Below, piece by piece: positions 47,696-60,665 of a stretch of DNA of 64,000 bases (its first letter is position 1; each line of letters begins with the position of its first letter). The stretch lies in the NCBI GenBank assembly GCA_019054805.1, contig JAHQIY010000017.1, forward strand, positions 1,860,001-1,924,000, in the 5' to 3' direction. A model generated the notes under the pieces. It did no database searches. It saw only the letters and a program-made list of their open reading frames with translations, and was not told the origin of the DNA. The stretch comes from Brachionus manjavacas (lineage: Eukaryota; Rotifera; Eurotatoria; Ploima; Brachionidae). A program made the translations under genes and the position numbers.

Positions 47696-48549
47696 TTAAA
47701 TAAATGATTTGATAGACAAAAAAATTGATCATTTCTTTCTATTAATAATCATCTTTAATTCTGTGTATAAATTTTAAATTTTCATAGAATCAATTTTTTT
47801 TATAGAATTCTAATATTAAAATTCCTTTAAAAATCAGTTTAAATGTTTGCAGTCGTAAAAAAAAGCATGCTTTCTCTTTCCAAATTCTTTTTTCGGAATC
47901 GGAAAAGGCTTCGGTATGATAGCTTTTCAACCAAGCCGCCAAAGTACCTATATTACAAGCAGCGGCACTCATCCGAATCGATCGAATTCGTATTTTATTT
48001 TAAATATATATCAATTATAATTATTTCTGTTGATGAATTGAATACAAATAAAAGTTTTATAAAAAATTTAAAATATGATAAAATTAATATTGTGTCAATT
48101 TTTATATTTAAAATGAAAACAATAAGTAAAACCTCTGTTTTTATTCATGACAGAATTACAAGTTTTAAAAATATTTTCAATAGATTAATCTGCATCATTT
48201 GGCTTTTGTTTTTTAAATGATTTTGGAGGTGGTACTCTTTTCGAGCCTTCGTCAGATCTAAGAATAGCATTTTTTTCGTTCTAAATACAATCAGATGGTT
48301 GATGCTGTAGACACAATCGTGTTTTTTTTCAATTTTCAGTTGCGTGGATAATGATAAGCTTAGCATTTAGTTAAAACTTTATTTAAACTAAGTTTAAAAT
48401 TTACATTAATAATGTTCTTTTTAACAAGTTATATTTATAGTCTGATAATGTCACTATAGTTCATTCCTTTTTTCTTAGAAAGTTAATTGTCCTCAATTTT
48501 AAACAATCCTAAGACATTATAGAGCAATACCATACCACTAAACAATGTC

Positions 48550-49269
48550 GGGTCTCCCCGGTAGTGTTATCAACTGATAACATAAGGTGTTATCAAATAT
48601 TGAGCAACCGATTATGTTATCAAGTGATAACAACTTTTGTTATCAAAAGATTTTGTTATCAGTAATTTAATATTATTTAATATTAAAAAAAAAAGTGTTA
48701 TCAATGGACTTATTATGTTATCAATAAAATAACTATGTTATCAAAAAATTTTAAATTTATTAAAAAAGTTTCCGAGTCCAGGTCAGAATTGAAATTAATC
48801 TTAAAACAAAAAATACATTTTATTTTATTTAAGCTTTTTTGCCATGTGAATTTGTATTCCCCTTTCACCATTCATAAACTATAAAAACATAAACCATAAC
48901 ATAAAAATTCATTAGATTCGTTTATATCACTTTTATTAGTCGACATTTTATTCTCTATTTTAATGCTTATTTTTTTAAACTTTGAATATTTTAATATTAG
49001 TAAATTTATATCATTGATATAACTATTTTTTTTCAATTGTAACTTATCATTATGTCATCAAAACATATTTTGTTATCACAAATAAAAATCACAAAAATTT
49101 TTTTTGTTATCAAGTGTACAAATTTGTTATCAAATACAGAATTATGTTTTCTTTACTGATTACAAAATCTTTTGATAACAAAAGTTGTTATCACCTTGAT
49201 AACATAATCGGTTGCTCAATATTTGATAACATCTTATGTTATCAGTTGATAACACTACCGGGGAGACCC
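48550..49269. mobile_element. 720-bp MITE with TGATAAC arrays and 8-bp TSD
   Basis: Ends GGGTCTCCCCGGTAGTG and the exact complement. The first about 115 bp are inverted repeats with a few differences. The element is flanked by ACAATGTC at 48542-48549 and 49270-49277. GTTATCA/TGATAAC occurs over 15 times in both orientations, concentrated near the ends, as expected of transposase-binding subterminal repeats in hAT-like elements. Non-coding. Confidence 0.85.
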
Positions 49270-49275
49270 ACAATG

Positions 49276-49346
49276 TCACTATAGCCAAATGGTTTGTGCT
49301 AGTAATGCAAGCAGAGGCCCGAAGGTTCAAAACCGACTGATGGTGA
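49276..49346 (+). repeat. tRNA-derived SINE head (Pol III A and B boxes)
   Basis: TAGCCAAATGG at 49282-49292 fits the A box and GGTTCAAAACC at 49324-49334 fits the B box, with 31 bp between. TCACTA and TGGTGA at the two ends can pair as an acceptor stem. The anticodon stem does not form, so this is a tRNA-like relic or SINE head, not a working tRNA. The MITE inserted at its 5' edge. Confidence 0.55.
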
Positions 49347-50452
49347 AAAATTCTTCAAAATATCTCTGCAGCTCGAGATTAATGTTTTGAAAATTGAGAG
49401 AATTTGTAGAGAATTTTATGCTCGTTCAGAATATATATATATATATATACTTATTTAGTATATTTAAGTTTTATCTTTGAGATTTTGAGTCTTAGAGAAC
49501 CACAATTTTTTATAGGGTTTGCTATTTTTGGAACCCTGGGTGTAAAATTTTTTTTTTATTCCCCCCAAACAAAAATTTTTATAGAATTTTCAAGGGCTTT
49601 GATTACGAATTTCGAGTCAAAAATGTGAATACAGATAGCACTAAAGTTTTGAATTTCGTGTATAAAAAAAATGTAAATAATGTCTAAAAAACTGTAATGA
49701 TTTGAAAATGTTTAAGAATAAGGCTGTTAATATGAGGAACTAATTTTGAGATTATTAGGTAGCTTCAAAATAGAATTTTAAATTAAATTCGTATTTTGGC
49801 AAAAATAAGTCAATTTTCAAAATTTTCTGATCTTGATCAAAAATAATTTTTACAAAGTTTTTTTTGTATTTTTTATTAAAAATTGTATGCAGATCGTGTT
49901 TAACATTGTCAAAAATTTTGAATAATTGGACATCAATAAAATTTTTCAAAATTTTTTATTTTGATTTGGAAAAAATTTGAAAAAACCGAATCAACAAAAA
50001 AATTTATCAGATTATTAATCAGATTAGTTCTAAGTGTTTTTTGACGACATCAACACATTTTTTCTTAGCAGTGTAAGTTATTGTAAAAACAAATAGTGAA
50101 GCATTACTGATTTTTTAATTAAATTTGAAAAGCAAAATTCAATTCATCATTTTACTTTCAATTAATAAACCAAAATTTCTCTAGTGGCTCAATTAATCGA
50201 AACTCCATTCTAAATTAAGAAGATAAAAAAAAATTTGACAAAAAAATTTTATTTAAAAAACACTAAAAAACTTTGTAAAATTTAAAATTTTTTTTTCCAA
50301 AAGCCTTTTGAACCAGTTAAATAAGCTAAATACCGCAAAACTAATTTTTATCTTGTTGGCATGGCTTTAAGAATTAATTAGAAATCTAATTTAAAAAACT
50401 AATATTGCAGAAAAAAATACAATTGATAAAGTTTCAATGCAAGTCTTTTTGC

Positions 50453-51184
50453 TTACTTGACTGGAACCTTAACAAGCAAAGTAGCGGTTCGTTTATCAAT
50501 GCCATGCTCAATATTCTGCGGATTGGCACCAGCAGGCAGCTTGATTTGCCTCTTTAGCTCATAGCTAAAGTCTCCATTTCGATCCCAGTCATTTTTGATA
50601 ACCCTCACAATTAGAGTGTTATAGCCTGTGATTTCAAGGGTAGTCTGTCCTTCTTTCAAATCACTGCCGAGAAATATCTCGTATTCGTAGGACTTGCCCG
50701 TATGGTTTTCTTTGATAGAGCCGATTTTGACTGCAGAAAAAGAGCTCGAAGCATACTCGGTGCTTGTTGTAGAAGTGTGGGTTTGTTTTTCGGGCTCAGG
50801 CGCAATTTTGCCAATTAGCAAAAGCTGTCTTGTTTCTTCGTCCAGTTGGGCGGCAATTGAGTATTGGTCAACATTGGCCGGCAAGGTAAAATCTCTCTTG
50901 AACTCTCTGCTTAGTTCTTCGATGCTCTGCGCTAGTTTGCTCTTGCCAGTGACTATCAGGCGTCTTCCTTCTGTGCGAATAGTGATCTCTTTAAAATCAA
51001 AGTCGCCAATATTGAACTCGATGAAGTAGGCATCTTGACCGTCTTGGTCCTTGCCGTAGTAGGCTTTGTGCGGCGACAACGATGCGTTGGTTGTGCTCGG
51101 TGTCAAAGGCTTTGATTCCGAGTTCGCTCCGTAACGCACCTTGCGACGGCTACTAAACTCTTCGGTTGTTTTGACAACTGACAT
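50453..51184 (-). CDS. Small heat-shock protein with two alpha-crystallin domains
   Basis: A single-exon protein of 243 residues. The first alpha-crystallin domain (about 47-130) contains YFIEFNIGDFDFKEITIRTE, RLIVTGKSK and FKRDFTLPANVDQYSIAAQL. The second (about 150-243) contains YEYEIFLGSDLKEGQTTLEI, NTLIVRVI and KRQIKLPAGANPQNIEHGI. Each resembles the beta-sandwich core of the HSP20 family. Tandem domains in one chain are known from platyhelminth p40-type sHsps. The product should be a cytosolic ATP-independent chaperone. The ATG follows ATTAAG, a potential splice acceptor. No canonical heat-shock element was evident in the upstream 200 bp. Confidence 0.88.
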   Translation of the reverse strand: MSVVKTTEEFSSRRKVRYGANSESKPLTPSTTNASLSPHKAYYGKDQDGQDAYFIEFNIGDFDFKEITIRTEGRRLIVTGKSKLAQSIEELSREFKRDFTLPANVDQYSIAAQLDEETRQLLLIGKIAPEPEKQTHTSTTSTEYASSSFSAVKIGSIKENHTGKSYEYEIFLGSDLKEGQTTLEITGYNTLIVRVIKNDWDRNGDFSYELKRQIKLPAGANPQNIEHGIDKRTATLLVKVPVK

Positions 51185-54100
51185 CTTAATTTATATTTTC
51201 TAAAACTAAAAAACTTAAAACTTTTTGCTGAACTACCAACACAGCTCAGGGAAAATTAGCAAGTTAGTTGAAGCGTATCGGAGAATGCTAATTAAAACTT
51301 CTCGCGAAATTAACAGGACCTCTACGGTGTTCTAGCTAGAAGACACAAAGCACTCAACTCTTGACAAGTTTGGTAAAAAACATTTGATAAAATTAACAAA
51401 AAATAAATTATTTTTACCTTTAGAGCAAACCTGATTTCAAGACTGGTATTTTTCGATTAATGAAAAATCTCAAATATCTGCCCTGAAACCATAGATGATT
51501 TTTTCTGCTTTTTTCAAAAGGTTATCCGAATCGTTTGGCTTTTTAATCACATATTGATTTGAATTAAAATTTTAATTTATTTAAATAGAGTCAACAAAAT
51601 TTTACTCAATCTCAAAACTTGAAAATTAGCTTTTCTTTTATTTTGTATGAAAATCAATTATTTTTTATTCAAAAAAATAAAGAAAAAACATACAAATGCT
51701 TTTATTTAATTACAATAAAATAAGGTATTAAAATTTTGAGCCTTTATTAATTAATCCTGGGATGATAAATAGAGAAAAAATGGACGTGGTACGAAAAAAA
51801 AATATGTCTCTACATGAGCGCTTATTTGAAAAAATATTTTAAAATTATTTCTTTTTTATTTATAATAAAAGTTAAATTTTGAAAAGGAAAATTTAGAAAA
51901 GAAACTTCAAAACTGTGACAAACAACATACGAGAAGATATAGTTTCGAAATTTAGGCCTAGTCATTCTTTTTATACAAAAAAATTTGCTAAAATATTTTA
52001 AACTACTCGAAAAATAGTTTCTCAAAAATGTCAACTCAAGTTTTTTTTGTTCAGAGGGGATTAGCCATACTTACTAATCATCGCTAGTTATCTATGCGAT
52101 TTTATCCATTATAACAAAAACTTAATAAATACCCAATGCTAAAAATTGTCTTGAAATTTAATCTGTTTACTTTCTATCTATTTCTATTAATCTCTCATTC
52201 TTACACAATCCATTAAATCAGTACCAGTAGCAGCTTTTATTTTAAAATTCAAAAAAATTATTTTCCAAAAATGTAACTTTATGCATGCAAATTAGCATTT
52301 TGTTGAGTTGTTTTTGTTGTTGGTAATGATGGTGGCGCTCAATTTGTGGTAATTTGTGCAGTTAACTTGAATTTATTACAAAGTTTTAGAATTTTCTTGA
52401 ATTAATTTTTTGCTGAAAAACATTATTGAATTAGTTTACCTTGGTTTAGAAGGCGCAATGCCAATTTTACTTCTAGTTCCACAGCTGTGTGTTACGAACT
52501 GCACATGTTCTTGGCATTAAATCGATCAAATGCCAATAATCCAAATTTTAATTAACTTTATCTCTTGGGATCAAACACACATTTTTCCAACAGTCTAGAC
52601 CCCTCTGAATTTTATCAAGTGAAAACTTATCTCATAGCCATATCTCATAACACAGTCATCTTTCAGTAGCAATTTTAAATTAGTAGAAAAGCAAGAGAAA
52701 AACATGTTTTATTTAGCAAAACAAAACAAAAAAAAACAGGTAACATGGTTTGGTAACAAAATTTCATGGCAATAAAATTAAATATCTTTAAATAGTTCTT
52801 AATAATAAAATTTCTTTTTTTCTAAATGCTAAAGCAATAGAATTTAATCTTTTTGAAAAGAAAAAGAGTAAAAGGTAAATTTTAGATATGCGGGTAAGTC
52901 TTTGCAATTTGAAGTAGTGGGTGATACAACGCTTTACTGTTGAAACAAAAGATAAAATAACAGTTTTACTGAGCTATAGAGCTAAACGTAGGCTTAGCTC
53001 TATTGTTGATTGAGAGAGATTTAACTAAAAAATCTGCTTGAATAAATAAATTTTTTCAATTTAATAATTTGTTCCTTTTTATTATACGAAAGAATACATT
53101 TTTTAATTGTAGTATCATACCATTATGATAATAAAATTTAATTAAAAATATTATGCGTTTGAATTCAAAATAAATTCTGTTTAATTATCTTTTCTAGAAT
53201 TAAATTTCACCTAAAGATTCTTTTTACCTAAATTTATTGAATTAAATTCTGCGCAAAATAGCGATATTTATTTCATAAGCAAAATTGGGAAATTCTATGA
53301 GATTATTTAGGATCAAAATTTTCTTGATCTAATATGAAAGTTTATTTTAAAATTAACAAAATTTGATTTATTTTTCATTAGAATAATTGAGGGTTTGTGT
53401 CTTTAAAAAAGCAAATAGACTAATGACACTTATCTTTACTGTCAACATTTTTTCGAATAAAATAAAAACAAATTCCAAAGTCTATCAAAAATTCCAATTT
53501 CTTTACTTAAAGACATCATTTGGTCGCTACCACCTTAAAAAAAAAATTGTTTGATTTCGCGAGGAGAACAATAGCAGCTTGAAATTTTTCATTAAAAAAT
53601 TAATCTGATTTTAAGTAATTAATCAAATGGTAAAGAATTATGTTCCATTGCTAGGCTGGTAAATGAAAAGTGATCAGGCATTAAGATCTCTTCAACTTCA
53701 ACAACTCTCTGCTATAATTGCTACCTTTAAATTTATAAAAAAATTAATCATTGTATCTAAGCATATTTACCTTATTCTCTATTATTTATTGATTTTTTAG
53801 AAAATTCTTTTTAATAAAGTTTTTTAAAGTCTAAAATAAATAGAAATATAAAATTTTAGTGATATCGACTTCACTTGGAAAAAACTAATAATTTTAGGAA
53901 AGAAAATTATTAGCAAACACTTTTTATTATTATAATTTATATTTACTTTAATTGTTTTTCAGAATTGATTGATTATGAATAAAGAGTATAATCAAACCTA
54001 AAATATTTTGTTACCTTTTAGTTTAAAAGTTTTAAGTTTAAAAATTTTCAAGCATTAAATCATGCACATAATCTCCTACAACATCATGATTTCCTTTATC

Positions 54101-55842
54101 ATTATTAAACGAACAAATTGAGCTATTAGATAATTTGGGATTGTTTCTCAAATTTTTTTTTTATTTATTCAATAGACGCCTTAGCGATAGGCGATGTAAA
54201 AAAAAATATTGATATAAAAATAAAATAATTTTAATTTCATCTTCGGGATGGATGGCTTCGACCATAGTCGATTGAATGATGCTTTAACAGCACTTCACTT
54301 TTGTCTATTTTGTTACCAAAATTAAAAACTAAAAAAACAATAACTAATTGGTTTTTGTTTAATATATTTCTTGAAAAATAAAATCTAAATTTTTTATTTT
54401 TTAAGTAAAAATTGATGTAATTTAATATTTATTATCTTATGCATATTGATTTTTATAATTGATCTGTAAATGAACTAATTTAAGGGAAAATGTAAAATTT
54501 CTCTTTATTTTATCTAGCAAGAAAAAACAATCAAATTTATTTTAGAACAATAACTGTTTTTAATAAATCTGATTAAATTTTCTGATTGAATAACGTTACT
54601 TATAAAGAGTTAGTTCAAGCTGAGCTTTTATATTTTAAAAGAAAATTATTTTTTTCAAAGATTAAATAAACTTATGATTAAGTAAATTGGTGATAAAATC
54701 CAATTTACTTAATCCACCCAAAACTCTTCACAAGAAAAAATTTTTCCATTTTCCACGAAGAATGTTCAAACCTTTGTATTCAAAATTTTAATAGAAAAAT
54801 ATCAACAAATAAAACAATTTTCTCATATTTTTAAAGTTAATTTAAAGCCTTAAGATAAATAAAAGAATATCTCAAGCACCCTTTTATAATAATTCGCCTA
54901 GCAGAAAACTATTATCTAAATAAATTTGAGATTGTTTCAATTTTTAAAATATTATCAGAGTATTTTAGAAAATAAACCACAAATTTCCTATAAGTAGTTG
55001 AATAATCCACCTTCTTGATTCAAGACTTTCTATGAAAGATCTTTTCAATCAACATCTTTGAGTTAAATTTATAAAATTTTGAATCTATTTCAATTTTTTT
55101 GCTTAATACTACATCTTACTTTGAAGATGGTTTTGACTTATTGATAACTCATAGAAATTGCAAATTTATGAAGATTTTTTATCTACCTCTTCAATTGATA
55201 AGAAACAATTTTCTTATTAAAAGAAATTTTTTAAAAATAAATATTGAATAACAAAATTTAAAATAATTTAAAGTAAAATTTAAAAACTTCCTAAAAAAAA
55301 TAAAAAAATTGTTTAAAGCATCGTGAATAATTTTTGGTATTGTGAAATATAAACTGTTTGATCTAATTTTTTATTGATCTACAAATGCTGATTCATATTT
55401 AATCATTCGATTTTCAATAAAAAATTTAAAATAAAGTTTAAATTATTAAAATCCAGTCTTTCCATTCTTTAAGCCCTTTAATATCTGCCAACATAATGAG
55501 TAAAAATTTTTTCTGATTTATTTAAAACATAAGCCTTAATAAGAGAAGATGATGGATTTACAAATTTTACTAATCAACCCTTTCTTGCATTGTGCTAAAA
55601 TAAAGCTTTTGAATAAGACAATTTTTATGAAAGAAAAAATTTAAATTTAAAAAATTTAAATCTAGAAAATAGTCGAGGAAATATTTAAATTTTTATTTTA
55701 AATACTATTAATAAATGAAAATTTCTCAAAAAACAAAACACTTGAATTAAGTAAGAGAAAAATATCGATTTTAAAGACACATAGATACAAAACAATTTCA
55801 AGATAAAATTATATTAATATAAAAAAAAGAAAATAATTGAGT
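51185..55842. other. Long intergenic stretch, no gene seen
   Basis: 4.7 kb of AT-rich DNA between sHsp and the 3' end of DENND6. The first 250 bp are less AT-rich and should include the sHsp promoter. Slightly GC-richer patches at about 52290-52720 and 54230-54300 contain no frame I can identify. A perfect 15-bp hairpin lies at 54676-54714. Confidence 0.5.
54676..54714. repeat. Hairpin with 15-bp arms
   Basis: GATTAAGTAAATTGG and CCAATTTACTTAATC are exact complements separated by 9 bp. Confidence 0.8.
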
Positions 55843-58800
55843 TTATTTTAGTATAGCCCTTACATCTTCGGGTAGAGCAGACACAAACGAGCTTAGTATA
55901 GATTTCAGTCTAGTTCGATTTTGATCGCTTGCCTCAATACGCTTAGTTTCAATCAAATCCTTAAGAAGGCATAAAATATTAAATTTTTAACTCAAAAAAC
56001 AATTGTTGCCTACCATCTTCTTTTTTAAATTCATATATTGATCTAATATTTCTATCTCATGCTTGCCTTTAATCCAATTATTTACATCCTTTATTTTAAA
56101 ATAAATTACAATTTTAGGCTAAAAAGATACAACAAAAATTACATAATCGCTCAGCAGCTGAATTTGAAGCAGTTCGAGCTTTTTATCAGCCTCGATTTTT
56201 TTTTGTTCTAGCCAATTTTTGAAGTTAAGTGAATCAAAAAATTTTCGGTAAAGTCCCGGCAAGTCGCCCTTCAATGATGGCGTTAGTTCGGGTCCGGCTT
56301 GTTTTAGACTCTTCATGAACTCGTCAGCATCGAACTCTTTCAGCTTGGGCAAACTTTTGAACGGGTAAATGTTTCGGTGTAGAGGCATCAGTGTGGAAAA
56401 ATATCTTTCCTAAATAGAATTAGTTTTGATCACTTTTATTCTTGATATGACATCATCTTACCAAGGGGATCATGAAAATTTGAGTAAGGCCGCTAAAATA
56501 GCGTCTCAGCAAGGCTGACTGGGCCTCATAAGGTCGATTGCTTTCGGAACCCTGGATAATTTTTTTATGCATATTTAAAAATATAATTTTAAAATAGCTT
56601 ACATTAACTATATTTTTTATGATTGATTTATCTTTGTTTAAAAATGGCTTATATTTTGTAAAAACAGCTAAAAAAAAAAATTAATTGCTTGATTTTTTAA
56701 TACTATTTAAGTCCTAAATAAATATTTTTTTGCAAAAATTGCTTAGTTTGGTAAAGAATTAATTAATTTTAGAGTTTTTTTTTTGGACGATTTTAGAAAA
56801 GATATTTAATACCAAAATTTGTGTAAAAAAAATGATAAAGATTCTAGCTAATATTCTAATTTCTAGTTTTATGCACTTGGTATGTTAATTTTTTTGATGT
56901 AAAAATTGACATGAGGTCACCTGCTTGAAGGTTCACGGCCCTTTTTTCAACACATAAAAATGATATTTTTTTGCTTGATTTTATTATCAATTAAAAAAGA
57001 CAATAATTGATTTTTAAAATAAAATTAAAAAAAAAAAGATTTTAGAATTAAGTAGGCTTACTTTATTTAAATAAATTCTGCTTACTTATTTACAACATTA
57101 TTAAAAGTTGATTGTTGATTGAAATTTAAATAAATTATTTAGACAAGAGTGACAATATTCCGAATTTGCCGCAAGAAAGATCAATAGAGGTCTGTTGGTC
57201 AATTTTGAAAGGTTTACTTGGTCTTATTTAATATGGTTTTGTAAAAATTCATTAATATTCAAATTAAAAATTTTCAATTTTAATCAAGGATTAAAAAAAG
57301 TGAATATCTTAAAAGCTAAATTTTTTTTTAAGCTCATTTGCAGAAAGCCTTTATTCCGATTTTTTGGTCCAAATAAAAAAAACTCAAGAAGTAAAGAATA
57401 AAATATTTAGGAATTTTTTCCCAATAAGGAAAATAATGATCGAAATTCATCAGTAATTAAAATAAAAAATTAACAACAAGAACAAATTTAGTAACCACAA
57501 TTTAAAAAAGACTCGAGAGATTATTTTAAAATTACGTAAAAAATTGTATTGTTTTTCAAGTTTTAGTGAAATTATTTTGAGAAATGAAAAAAGTAAAAAT
57601 TATGAAAAATTTACTCATTTTTGAAATTTTTAATTTTGCAACAAAAGCAAAATATTTAAAGTTGAAAAATTTTTTTTTTCAGCTCTAAAACTCTTTTTAC
57701 CAAATGTGACTTTCAAAATTAAATAAAATTAAACTGGTAAAAATTAGAAATATAAAAAATATTAAAAATATTTTAATTATTCTTTTTTTTTAATTTTTCT
57801 GATGACATAACTAAATTACAAAATATAAATAAAGTTTTTTTTTCTCTTATTTATTTATTTGAATAATAATTTAGGAGTTGGACTCCAGGGCAGTTTCGAG
57901 CGATTTAATCCCTCTTTTCAGTCCTCTTATTTATAAATTTTTTATTGAAAAATTTAGGGTGTTTTTTCTCTCAAAATTTTTATAATTAAAGTGTGAATTA
58001 TACTAAAAAAGTTTTTAAATGTAAATTTATTTTTAAACTTGTATTCCTTGGATAATTATTTTTAATCAAAAAAAATCAAGTTTAAATTTCTAAATTTGCA
58101 AAAGTGCTCATTTAAAATTCATCAAAAAAAATTTTTAAAAGATTAAGGCTAATGATACAAACTTTTAATTTAGGTCTAGTCTGTTTAAATATTTAAGGTT
58201 TTCAGCTTTTTGATAACGAGAAATTTTAATATGAAATATTCTTTTAAAAATATTTTTATTTTCAATTTATCTTATTTTATTATTCTTGTCTTAAAAATTA
58301 ATAAAATCTAAATTCAATTAACAGTTTCTTTAATCCTTATGATACTGATTTAATTAAAGATTTTATTAGTCTTAATAATATTTAACTTAAAATTAAAAAC
58401 ATTAAAAAAATTAAATACCTGGTTTAGTTTCGACCACCTTAATATTGCTTGTTTTTTTAATTTTGCTTGATTTGCTGCTTTCAAGTGATTCTTTTGAGTA
58501 AAAATTGATAAAAAAGCTATCTTCTAATCTAAGCTACCTTTTGGCTCAAATTGGACAATTTTGTTTACATCTGCTATTCTAATGATGTTTGGCCAATGCT
58601 GCAGACACTTGGTGAAAAAAGGATTTGTGACCCCAATTATTAGACCTGGTCTAAAAATTTAACTTCCATAAAAAAGTATCAAAGAATAAATTCATATTAC
58701 GGTGAGGTGTTTTTGCTTGAATATTCATTAAATTCCGAGTTATGAATTGTAAAAAATGGTCTATAATCCGAGGCGTACTTTAGTGGCCAAATAACACTTA

Positions 58801-60665
58801 AAAGATAATATTACTTTTATCTCCGATACCTTTTTTAAACAAATACCTGACTAGAGCTTGAACTAGTTCGCTACAGACACACGGAAGATTGGCAATTACC
58901 ACAATCGGCTTAAGAATTAATTTTTTTTTCAATATTCAAAAAATAAACAAAAAAAAAGAAGATTACTTCGTTTAACAGGACCATTTCCCACAGAAGGTGG
59001 ATGTGAATCAGAATCGGCTCTAAACACCTAAATAAATACAATCAAAATAATTAAATCTTGAAATTGCACTTAATTACTGAAATGAATTATTACTTAAATA
59101 AATTGACTTCGTGTACTGGAGGTAAAGTAATGGGAACAGATGGCTTTGAAAAAATAAAATAAATTCAGATGCTAAAGGGTTGGAATATTTTTACCAAGTC
59201 TTTTTTGTAAATAATTGGAAGTGAATATTTTTCAATGTTAACTGGAAATTTCACTTCTAAATAATGACCAAGTATGGAAATAGACAAGAGTTCACCAGGC
59301 ACCAATAGAGGCCATTGATCGATATCATGACAAGCTTGAATTCTTAATTTAAAATGATTTTTAAACAAAATAATTGATAAAAAAAGTACCTGTCTCAATA
59401 ACTTCTTCTCCGGTAGTAAAATACTCGACTGCAACTAGACCAAGGATATAGTTAAACAAGGAAACAAACGGAAATCGACTTAACAACACAACTGACTATT
59501 AAAACAAAAAAATTATGTTATCAGTAATTCAAATTCGATTTTGTCTATTAATAAACTTATTTTTTTTTTAATTTAATTTGTCTTTATAGGCCCATTTTTA
59601 TTTTTTAGTATTTTTTATAATACTAAAAATAATTTTTATTATATTTATTTATTCTTAGTTTTGTATTAAATTTAAAAATTAATTTAATTTTTTTCAAGAA
59701 ATACTTATCTTACTTTTTAAAATTCCCAAAAAATTAAAAATGATTTGACTCCCCAAACAAAGGCAACTAAGTTACCACTAAAAAAATTTGAAATTCATTT
59801 TGTGTAAGTTACAAGTTTTGAATTAGATAAAATCTGAATGGGAATATTTTAACAAAAATCCTTCTCATTCAATGTAATAATAATTTAAACTTTTTCTAGC
59901 TTTTAATCTAACAAAAATATGTATTTTGATATAATAATTGTCAAATTTAACAATAAAAACTTCATCAATAATTCACTTGTCAGAATTTCATTTAAAATTC
60001 TCAAAAATTTAATTTTTAATCTTTTAAAAAAGTATTTTTGAAATCATTTAACTTGGGTTGAGAATTTTAGCCTTAAAAAAATTAAATTTTTGGTACCACA
60101 AAACTAACAAGATCGATTAAGCCAATTAATTAAGTTTTACTTTTTGAAAGTATCCACGTTTTAAAGTCTTATCCTTGACTTGTCTGAAAAAAACATATCC
60201 AAACATGAAATTTCTTTCCACTTGCAATCCGCTCAAAGTTTTGCTATTGTAAATTTCATATTCTGTGCTAAGAGATCTGCTCGTTTGGTTTAAATTTTGG
60301 TATTGATGAAAATTGTGAAAATTATTTGCACTGGTTGATGTGTCCAATCTGAACCTAAAATGAAAATGAGAATCGCCTAAGAGGCCAGAATTCGAGTCAG
60401 GAAACGACAAGTAGCAAATATTTGTCCTATCCTGCTGACTAAGTTTAACATGGTTGTTTGGGTAAATTGACTCGATTGACTGTCCCATCTCGATATCAAA
60501 AGTAACTACCAAAATAGAATGAACCCAATGAGAAAAACGATCCCAGGGCAGAGTGTGCGAGTCTTTGCTGCCTATTTTTGACGAAGACTTCCGCTTGAGA
60601 CCTAAATTTTGCGGCAATGAGGACGGCACGTCGTCCGATGACACAAAACCACTAATTTCATCCAT
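55843..60665 (-). CDS. DENND6: DENN domain-containing protein 6
   Basis: Fourteen minus-strand exons join in frame to 612 residues (human DENND6A about 608): 60141-60665, 59390-59495, 59195-59334, 59094-59143, 58967-59027, 58847-58908, 58701-58796, 58538-58650, 58419-58490, 56603-56667, 56462-56551, 56143-56409, 56014-56088 and 55843-55959. Family signatures follow in order: [110 protein letters not shown] and [15 protein letters not shown]6 is a guanine-nucleotide exchange factor for Rab14 in the endocytic recycling of cadherins and ADAM proteases. Intron 9 is 1.75 kb; the others are mostly about 50 bp. A splice-acceptor-like AATAG directly precedes the ATG. Confidence 0.93.
56668..58418 (-). 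other. 1.75-kb DENND6 intron 9
   Basis: GT-AG intron between the [20 protein letters not shown] exon and the [11 protein letters not shown] exon. It is AT-rich and contains a transposase fragment at 57151-57231, which suggests it grew by insertion. Confidence 0.8.
57151..57231 (+). pseudogene. Tc1/mariner-like transposase fragment
   Basis: The short frame [20 protein letters not shown] matches the catalytic-domain end of Tc1-like transposases, where NxPxxxPIExxWxxLK surrounds the last acidic catalytic residue. It stops after 26 codons. No intact ends were seen. Confidence 0.5.

Larger units (their letters stand above)
47740..50398. repeat. Duplicated block, copy 2 (with insertions)
   Basis: It matches copy 1 in two parts: 47740-48200 (with the frame FFGIGKGFGMIAFQPS, then THPNRSNSYFILNIYQL) and 49660-50398. 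Between them lie a 720-bp MITE and a tRNA-derived SINE head that copy 1 lacks. It ends in the same GAAATCTAATTTAAAAAA as copy 1, then meets the 3' flank of the sHsp gene. Confidence 0.75.

Noticed and set aside
47790..47972. Minus-strand frame in duplicated block 2 (SYHTEAFSDSEKRIW...)
   Set aside because: The plus-strand frame of the same segment is preserved between both blocks with an in-frame 12-bp difference, so it is the likelier coding direction.
49276..49346. Functional tRNA gene
   Set aside because: A and B boxes are good but no anticodon stem forms and the T-arm pairs poorly.
51185..51400. Heat-shock elements upstream of the sHsp gene
   Set aside because: TTC and GAA triplets occur (for example TTCTAGCTAGAA) but not with the 2-bp spacing of a canonical element.
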